Shown here: piece after piece, positions 53,173-64,000 of the stretch
Layout of the letters: the number at the start of each line of letters is the position of its first letter
Numbering within the stretch: position 1 is the first letter of the stretch
Assembly (NCBI RefSeq): GCF_030142045.1
Contig: NZ_CP126242.1
Coordinates: 868,001 to 932,000 of the forward strand
Reading direction: 5' to 3'
Source of the DNA: Arthrobacter sp. zg-Y919
GTDB lineage: Bacteria > Actinomycetota > Actinomycetes > Actinomycetales > Micrococcaceae
Length of the DNA: 64,000 nucleotides
The notes under the pieces: model-generated
The model's input: only the letters and a program-made list of their open reading frames with translations
Database searches by the model: none
Told to the model about the DNA's origin: nothing
Position numbers and translations under genes: made by a program

Positions 53173-54310
53173 CGCGCACGGCGGATTCGGCCCCGCAAAC
53201 CACCCCGAACCGATACCGCAGCCGGTGGACGCCACGCCGACGCGACGTCCCGACTACTCGCTGGCCAGTACGGGCACCGAGATTGACCGCGAGGACGTGC
53301 GGCGGCTGGAAGCCCAGTTGCTGGGCGGCCCGCGTACCCTCCGGCGCCGGGAGGCCGCTGCCGAGGCAGGGGTGTCCCTGCTCTCGGCCCGCAAGCTCTG
53401 GCGGGCCATGGGGTTTCCGAACCTCGACGACGAGGCAGTCTTCTTCACGGAACAGGACCGCGAGGCACTGACCACCGTCATTGAGCTGGTGCGCGATGAG
53501 CAGCTCACCGAGGAAGCGGCCATTTCCATCATGCGGTCCATCGGGCAGATGACGGACCGGATGGTTGTGTGGCAGGTTGAAGCGCTGGTGGAGGAAATGG
53601 TGGTGCGCCGCGGCATCACGGACGCCGAAGCCCGCAAGCGGCTGGTCGAAGCCCTGCCCGATCTGATTGAGCCGCTGGAAAAGACCCTCGTTTATGCCTG
53701 GAAGCGCCAGCTCAATGCTGCTATTCAGCGCCTAGCCCTTCGTGCAGAGGCCGGACTGGCGAGCCACGACGACGGTGCCTCCGACGACGCCCCGCTGCCG
53801 CTGGCCCGGGCGGTGGGTTTCGCGGATCTTGTTTCCTACACCAGCCTTTCCCGGCAGATGAATGAGAAGACGCTGGCCCAGATGGTGCAGCGCTTCGAAC
53901 ACATGTGCGCGGAGATCATCTCGGTGGGTGGCGGACGGCTGGTGAAGACCATCGGCGACGAAGTCCTCTTCAACGCGGAAAGCCCCGAGGCCGGAGCCGA
54001 GATTTCGCTGGCGCTGGCCAAGGCCTTCACCGAGGATGATCTGCTGCCCTCGGCCCGGGTCTCACTGGTCTGGGGACGGGTGCTCTCGCGGTTGGGCGAT
54101 ATTTACGGTCCCACCGTAAACCTCGCGTCCCGGCTGACGTCCCTGGCCGAGCCGGGCACCGTCCTTACCGATGCATCCACCGCCGCGGCGCTGAAGGACA
54201 ATCCCAAGTTCGTGCTTATCCCGCACCAGCCGCGCAATGTGCGGGGCTTCGGCGAAATCCATCCGGTGACCCTGGCCCGGGGGACCGGTTCGGGGCTGGT
54301 GCTGGACTAG
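53165..54310 (+). CDS. Class III adenylate cyclase with regulatory domain
   Basis: 381 residues. An N-terminal regulatory domain (about 40-200; RREAAAEAGVSLLSARKLWR) resembles that of the pH-sensing mycobacterial enzyme Rv1264. The C-terminal catalytic domain holds both metal aspartates (FADLVSYT and KTIGDEVLF), the substrate lysine of KTIGD, Asp of GDIYGP and the Asn/Arg pair of VNLASR, so cAMP synthesis is expected. GGGAGGG precedes the ATG. Co-translated with the PH-domain protein; a PP2C gene follows. Confidence 0.92.
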   Translation: MTDAHGGFGPANHPEPIPQPVDATPTRRPDYSLASTGTEIDREDVRRLEAQLLGGPRTLRRREAAAEAGVSLLSARKLWRAMGFPNLDDEAVFFTEQDREALTTVIELVRDEQLTEEAAISIMRSIGQMTDRMVVWQVEALVEEMVVRRGITDAEARKRLVEALPDLIEPLEKTLVYAWKRQLNAAIQRLALRAEAGLASHDDGASDDAPLPLARAVGFADLVSYTSLSRQMNEKTLAQMVQRFEHMCAEIISVGGGRLVKTIGDEVLFNAESPEAGAEISLALAKAFTEDDLLPSARVSLVWGRVLSRLGDIYGPTVNLASRLTSLAEPGTVLTDASTAAALKDNPKFVLIPHQPRNVRGFGEIHPVTLARGTGSGLVLD

Positions 54311-54416
54311 CGACGCGGTTCCGTCACGGCGGAGCGGCAGGTGCCTGCGTCGGCTAGGGTATTCAAGAGACCTCGTAAGCCAGATCACTTTTGTGAACCT
54401 TCCGGATAGGGCGTGA

Positions 54417-55247
54417 ATGAACTCCGACGAAACGACATCCCCGGATACTGACGTGCATGCCGTTTTTGGTTATGCGTCCGACCGGGGACTGCGCCGCGAA
54501 CTGAATGAGGATTCACTTATCGCCGCCGATCCGATCTTTGCGGTCGCGGACGGCATGGGCGGCCACGAGGCCGGGGAAGTGGCCAGCAGCATCTGCGTGC
54601 GGACCCTGGGCGATTCCCCGATTGTGGGGAAGCACCTGCCCGAGTTCTCCCCCCAGCAGTTGGAGGCCCTGATCCTGGAGGCCGACGAACGCATTCGTAC
54701 AGCCACGGGCGGACGTGCCGGAACCACGCTGACCGGTGCCGTTCTGGTCCGGGAAGGGGGACGGCCCCACTGGCTGGTGTTCAATGTGGGCGATTCCCGC
54801 ACCTACCGGGTAAACCACGGGGTGCTGGAGCAGGTCACCGTGGACCACAGTGAAGTCCAGGAACTCGTGGACCTGGGGCAGATCACTGCCGCCGAAGCCC
54901 TGGTACACCCACGCAGGCATGTGGTGACGCGGGCCCTGGGCACGGGCAATGACGCCGAGGCGGATCTGTGGCTTATTCCGGTGGAGGCCGGCGACCGGCT
55001 CGTGGTCTGTTCCGACGGGCTGACCGGCGAGGTGGCCGACGAACACATCGAACAGATCCTTGCGTCCGCGGAGAACCCGCAGGACGCGTGTGCTGCCCTT
55101 GTGCAGGCCGCGCTGCGTTCGGGCGGACGGGACAACATTACGGTCCTGGTGGTGGACGCCGTGGGCGGTCCCGACCGTTCCGAATCCGCCGCCGTCACGC
55201 TGCCGGGAACGCCGGACCCCGCTGAGCCTAATAAGCTTGACGAATAA
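54417..55247 (+). CDS. PP2C-type serine/threonine phosphatase
   Basis: 276 residues, soluble. PPM-family motifs are complete: NEDSL, ADGMGGHEAGEVAS, GTTLTGAVL, FNVGDSRTYRV, CSDGLTGEVADE and GGRDNITVLVVD. It dephosphorylates Ser/Thr-phosphoproteins using two metal ions. No protein kinase gene is nearby. It follows the adenylate cyclase by about 100 bases and precedes the DUF6457 gene by about 27 bases on the same strand. Confidence 0.93.
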   Translation: MNSDETTSPDTDVHAVFGYASDRGLRRELNEDSLIAADPIFAVADGMGGHEAGEVASSICVRTLGDSPIVGKHLPEFSPQQLEALILEADERIRTATGGRAGTTLTGAVLVREGGRPHWLVFNVGDSRTYRVNHGVLEQVTVDHSEVQELVDLGQITAAEALVHPRRHVVTRALGTGNDAEADLWLIPVEAGDRLVVCSDGLTGEVADEHIEQILASAENPQDACAALVQAALRSGGRDNITVLVVDAVGGPDRSESAAVTLPGTPDPAEPNKLDE

Positions 55248-55274
55248 CAACCGCACCACACTGAAGGAGCCGCA

Positions 55275-55592
55275 ATGAGTACTGACCCGGATATGGAAGA
55301 GCGCCGCCTTAGTGACTGGAGCAGGCGCCTGACGCAGGCGCTGCAGATCCTCGATCTTGAAGTGGACCACAAGATGCTCGTGGAACTCGGGGAGAAGTCG
55401 GCCCAGACGGTGTCCGGCAACGCAGGCGTGATCAGCGCCTTCGTCGTTGGGTATGCAGCCGGACTTACCACCACCAGCGGCCGTAAGGGCGCAGACGAGG
55501 CCGTCCAGAAGGCTGCCGATACTGCTTTCCAGCTGGCCGAGACCGGTATCGACGGACCGGATAATCCGGGTTGGAAGGGCTCTGCCCAGTAA
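55275..55592 (+). CDS. DUF6457 domain protein
   Basis: 105 residues, helical, with LSDWSRRLTQALQILDLEVD and AGVISAFVVGYAAGLTTTSG. The pattern fits DUF6457, small proteins often encoded with molybdenum-cofactor enzymes. A molybdopterin oxidoreductase is convergent just downstream, consistent with that. AAGGAG precedes the ATG. Function unproven. A perfect terminator follows. Confidence 0.75.
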   Translation: MSTDPDMEERRLSDWSRRLTQALQILDLEVDHKMLVELGEKSAQTVSGNAGVISAFVVGYAAGLTTTSGRKGADEAVQKAADTAFQLAETGIDGPDNPGWKGSAQ

Positions 55593-55620
55593 GCAGCCGC
55601 GTTAGATACACAGAGTTAGA

Positions 55621-55660
55621 CACACAACAGGCCAGGACCGAAGTCCTGGCCTGTTGTGTG
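55621..55660. terminator. Bidirectional terminator
   Basis: A perfect 18-base stem, CACACAACAGGCCAGGAC at 55621-55638 with 55643-55660, and a CGAA tetraloop, between convergent genes. Flanking T content is modest. Confidence 0.85.
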
Positions 55661-55667
55661 TGCGGGA

Positions 55668-58016
<2,349 letters not shown>

Positions 58017-58249
58017 GCCGCACTTCCCTTCATTGCATAACTTCAGGGCCACCGAAGCGGCTTCTGCCTCTCCCGTAGTTTACCTATGATCAGGCCTAGC
58101 AGCCCCGGCGCACCGCCCGCAAGCGTTGCGGGGTGTGCGGACATTGATCCCGGGGCGGGGGTGCAGGGCAGAACCAGGGCCGGCAACAGAACCCGTGGGG
58201 AAGCCTTCCGGCTCCCGCAGAACAGGCCCGATGGGGCAAGATTGGTTAG

Positions 58250-61296
<3,047 letters not shown>

Positions 61297-61917
61297 CGCG
61301 CCATTCATCGGCCAGGAGCGCGTAACGGAGGTCGTCGAGCCAACGGCCCGAGCGGTGCAGGGACCCCTGGCGGGACCTCCCCTCACGCCGCATACCCACC
61401 TTTTCCATCACCCGCCAGGATGCGGTGTTGTCGGCGAAACACTCCGCGACAACGCGGCGCAGGCCCAGTTCCTCGAAACAGATGCGCACAAGTTCGGCCA
61501 CTGCTTCGCTCGCATACCCCCGCCCGGCGAATTCCGGAGCTATGGTGTAGCCGATCTCCGCCTGCGTGCCGCGCGCCAGTTCCTCTACTTCCCGCTGGGC
61601 CCAGGCGTCCTGGCGGGCGAGATAGAGGTCACCGACCAGGGTTCCGGCTTGTTCCACGACGAGGATGGCGGCCAAACGCTCCGGCTGGCTAAGCCGCTCC
61701 ACGAAGGCATCCATATCCGTGGCCCGGGCTGTTATCCATTGAGCGACCTCGGGCGTCCGGCGGTACTCAAACATGTGCGGCAGGTCTTCGACTACGGCGG
61801 GGCGGATAGACAGGCGTGGGGTGAGGACGGGCCAGCGGAGGCCGGGGGAATTGGCGGTCATGGCACCATCATGACCTATCCCCGTCCCCGGAGACGCCGG
61901 GATGTCCCGGCAGCCCG

Positions 61918-62670
61918 CTACCGTCGGGCGGCGATAATGATCTCCCGGCTCTCCGCTGCCAGGAACGGGCCGCCTTCCCAGTCCCCGAACCAGTCCACAG
62001 AAGTGAAGCCGGCCCGGTCCAGCAGCTCCTTCAGTACCTCGGCCCGCACGAACTTCAGCGTGCTGCGGCTGACGAACCGTTCGCCGTCGGACCGGAAAAC
62101 GGTGCGGTCCTCGAAGGTAACCAAAACACCGTCGGGCTGGTCTTCAGCCGCGATCAGCTCCCATTCCAGCTCCAGCGTTCCCGCTGAGGAATCCTGGATC
62201 GCCGGTCCGGTCCTGCCGCTGTCCCACTCCAGCCAGGCCTTCGCCGTTGGATTGCGTGTCTCGAAATAGAAGGCTCCCCCGGGTACGAGCCGGGACCGGA
62301 CGGCGGTCAGTGTCTCGAGAATCTCGGCCTCTGTCAGCAGGCACTGGAACGCGTGCCCGGTCATCAGGGCAGCATCAAACGGACCCGGAGGCAGATCCGG
62401 CGCGGTGCCCTGCAGCCAGGTAACATTCCCGCTGCCGTCGCGCGAACGCGCCACCTCCAACATCCCGGAGGCCGGATCGACGCCGGTCAACGTGTGTCCC
62501 GCCTGCGCCAGACGCACGGCGAAACTGCCGGTACCGCATCCGACGTCGGCAATCCGGAGCGGCTTATCGCCGATCAACCCTGCGTAGAAGTCGGTGTCCC
62601 ACTGCCCGGCATTGTCTTCGTCATAGAGCGCCACCAGCCGCGGCTCGTTGTAGAACGTGTCAACCATCAT
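61918..62670 (-). CDS. Class I SAM-dependent methyltransferase
   Basis: 250 residues. SAM motif I is RIADVGCGTGSFAV, followed by LTGVDPASGMLEVAR and FDAALMTGHAFQCL. Substrate unknown. A frame upstream stays open for hundreds of bases but lacks similarity; GGGGGA directly before the ATG pair at 62670/62667 supports this start. Confidence 0.88.
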   Translation of the reverse strand: MMVDTFYNEPRLVALYDEDNAGQWDTDFYAGLIGDKPLRIADVGCGTGSFAVRLAQAGHTLTGVDPASGMLEVARSRDGSGNVTWLQGTAPDLPPGPFDAALMTGHAFQCLLTEAEILETLTAVRSRLVPGGAFYFETRNPTAKAWLEWDSGRTGPAIQDSSAGTLELEWELIAAEDQPDGVLVTFEDRTVFRSDGERFVSRSTLKFVRAEVLKELLDRAGFTSVDWFGDWEGGPFLAAESREIIIAARR

Positions 62671-62763
62671 TCCCCCGGATTTCGGACTGTTGACCCGAAT
62701 CCTACCGGGATTAAGCCCTGAGGAAAGGGCGGTCCGGAGCAGCCGTTTTGCGCGTTCGAGCGG

Positions 62764-62778
62764 CGGATAATTTATCCG
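62764..62778. promoter_or_regulatory. Perfect palindrome upstream of the zinc-finger gene
   Basis: CGGATAA-T-TTATCCG, seven-base arms around a single base, 39 bases before the ATG of the DksA/TraR-type gene. It is AT-rich within GC-rich DNA and could be an operator or overlap the promoter. Confidence 0.5.
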
Positions 62779-62817
62779 ATGCATCCAGTGCAGCACTGAC
62801 TCACAGGAGGAATACGC

Positions 62818-63294
62818 ATGCCTCGAAAAGCACCCCCGGCCCCGCGGAAGACTATCCACGGGACCTCCGGGCCCGGGCTGCCCTCGCAGTCGCCGCCCGC
62901 GCCTCCCGCAGCGCAGACCGCGCCGCAGACTCCACCGGACCTGGACGCCGCCTACTTCGCCCGCCTGATCGATGAGCGGATGGAGCACACCCGAGAGCAG
63001 ATCAGTACGCTGACGGCCGTCATCCGGGAAGTCACGCTGGCCGCCAAGGATATTCCCGCAGACGACGAACATGATCCCGAAGGAACCACCGTGTCCGTGG
63101 AACGGGCCAACGAGGTGGCCCTGCTCGCCGCAGCGGAAACGTCCCTTCTGGAACTGATGGAGGCACGCGAACGCCTGAACACAGACGCTTACGGAATCTG
63201 TGAACGGTGCGGGACCCCCATCCCGGCAGCAAGGCTGGAGATCCGTCCAGAAACCCGTTTCTGCGTGGAGTGCGCGGCCGCCCGTCGCCGGTAG
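62818..63294 (+). CDS. DksA/TraR-type C4 zinc-finger protein
   Basis: 158 residues. A disordered Pro/Ala/Lys-rich N-terminus (about 45 residues) is followed by a coiled-coil region and CERCGTPIPAARLEIRPETR then FCVEC, the four-cysteine finger of DksA/TraR proteins. These bind RNA polymerase in the secondary channel in relatives; the actinobacterial members are less studied. ACAGGAGGA precedes the ATG. Confidence 0.88.
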   Translation: MPRKAPPAPRKTIHGTSGPGLPSQSPPAPPAAQTAPQTPPDLDAAYFARLIDERMEHTREQISTLTAVIREVTLAAKDIPADDEHDPEGTTVSVERANEVALLAAAETSLLELMEARERLNTDAYGICERCGTPIPAARLEIRPETRFCVECAAARRR

Positions 63295-63422
63295 CGCGAC
63301 TGCCCAGCGGCCGCCCATGGCGCGGGACCATGTGCGCCGCCTCACCACTGTCCGGAGAGCCTCCCGGACGGGGATAGAATCTACGTGCACTTCAACCATG
63401 ACCTTAAGGATTCGTACCACGC

Positions 63423-63917
63423 ATGAGCATCACCATCCGGCTTGCCACCGAGGCTGACTATGAAGACATCCGCCGGATTACCCGTGAGGCTTACCTGCAC
63501 GGCAACCACATCGAAGCCGACAATCCGTACGTCAAGGAACTGGAAAACGTAGAGGACCGGGCCAAGCACACCGAGCTCTGGGTCGCCGAGCTCGACGGCA
63601 AGGTGGCCGCCTCCGCCGCCATCACCTACACCGGCCAGCCCTACACGGACATTGCCATTGAGGGTGAGCTGGAATTCCGGATGCTCGCCGTTGACCCCGC
63701 CCTCCAGCGCGGGGGAGTGGGCCGCGCGATGGTCAACGCCATCGTCGACTACGCCCGGAACAAGGAAGGCATCGAGGCGGTCAGCCTGACCAGCATGACC
63801 ACCATGAAGAAGGCGCACGCCCTTTACCTGTCCTGCGGGTTTGAACGGGTTCCGGAACGCGACTGGACTGTTCCCGGCGAGGACTACATTCTCTGGGTCT
63901 TCCGCAAGGCGGTTTAG
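63423..63917 (+). CDS. GNAT N-acetyltransferase
   Basis: 164 residues. The acetyl-CoA loop is RMLAVDPALQRGGVGRAMV, with SLTSMTTMKKAHALYLSCGF after it, typical of GNAT enzymes. AAGGAT lies upstream of the ATG. Substrate not inferred. A short hairpin and TTTT follow. Confidence 0.9.
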   Translation: MSITIRLATEADYEDIRRITREAYLHGNHIEADNPYVKELENVEDRAKHTELWVAELDGKVAASAAITYTGQPYTDIAIEGELEFRMLAVDPALQRGGVGRAMVNAIVDYARNKEGIEAVSLTSMTTMKKAHALYLSCGFERVPERDWTVPGEDYILWVFRKAV

Positions 63918-63941
63918 TTCTCCGTCCAGCACACGGCCCCT

Positions 63942-63977
63942 GCCGTCCCGGCGCCCGACGGCGGCGGGACGGCTTTT
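63942..63977 (+). terminator. Intrinsic terminator
   Basis: GCCGTCCCG at 63942-63950 pairs with CGGGACGGC at 63965-63973, followed by TTTT. It ends the acetyltransferase transcript. Confidence 0.8.
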
Positions 63978-64000
63978 GCATGTCGGCGGGCATGTGGCGG

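Noticed and set aside
62671..63420. Upstream extension of the methyltransferase frame
   Set aside because: It would overlap the zinc-finger gene on the other strand and shows no similarity to methyltransferases; a ribosome binding site supports the start near 62670.

Overview
This window is chromosomal DNA of a high-GC Gram-positive bacterium, most likely a member of the Micrococcaceae (Arthrobacter or a close relative). The support is uniformly high GC, the acyl-CoA carboxylase layout with a small epsilon subunit, SufS-SufU, a DUF2505 protein, a cyclase with an Rv1264-like regulatory domain, an LpdA-type quinone reductase and an LAXTG wall-sorting signal. No tRNA, rRNA, CRISPR array, transposase or phage gene was recognised. 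Most of the window reads as vertically inherited chromosome. The accessory-looking parts are roughly 1-23 kb and 30-35 kb.

Layout. 1-9.4 kb: four consecutive large LuxR-type regulators on the + strand (the first cut by the window edge), three of which show an AAA/STAND-type P-loop. 9.5-11.3 kb: sufS-sufU for Fe-S cluster assembly. 11.4-14.1 kb: a His-rich repeat wall protein with an LAXTG signal, and UDP-glucose dehydrogenase. 14.1-19.0 kb: two paralogous membrane histidine kinases, one OmpR-type response regulator between them, and an HPt-like protein that lacks the phosphoacceptor histidine. 19.6-23.1 kb: a five-gene operon with three proteins carrying SipW-type signal peptides, a SipW-type signal peptidase with a His/Cys-rich tail, and a Sec-exported surface protein. 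23-26 kb: NhaA, two small conserved proteins and a lipoprotein. 26.4-30 kb: mfd. 30-35 kb: very small membrane or secreted proteins, deoC, a TPR protein, a STAS-like protein and a GGDEF-EAL protein. 35-46.7 kb: a reductase-domain protein, a phosphohexomutase, purine nucleoside phosphorylase, a quinone reductase, two transporters, the biotin carboxylase subunit, an AbiEi/DUF559-like protein and Maf. 46.9-55.6 kb: a DUF885 protein, carboxylase epsilon and beta subunits, an SDR, BirA, a PH-domain protein, adenylate cyclase, a PP2C phosphatase and a DUF6457 protein. 55.7-64 kb: an FdhF/YdeP oxidoreductase, LigA, an inositol monophosphatase-like enzyme, GNATs, a methyltransferase and a DksA/TraR-type zinc-finger protein.

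How the genes fit together. The biotin carboxylase/BCCP subunit, the beta and epsilon subunits and BirA together provide a complete acyl-CoA carboxylase. deoC, punA and the phosphohexomutase fit nucleoside and pentose salvage. The cyclase, PP2C and c-di-GMP genes form a signalling-rich background.

The best candidate for an undescribed system is 11.4-23.1 kb. It combines a SipW/TasA-like surface-protein operon with a divergently placed two-kinase, one-regulator set, a phosphoacceptor-less HPt, and a His-rich wall-anchored repeat protein. The second candidate is a 53-residue secreted peptide encoded divergently from a TPR protein (31.4-32.8 kb), an arrangement reminiscent of peptide-TPR signalling. 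Both proposals are inference from sequence and context.
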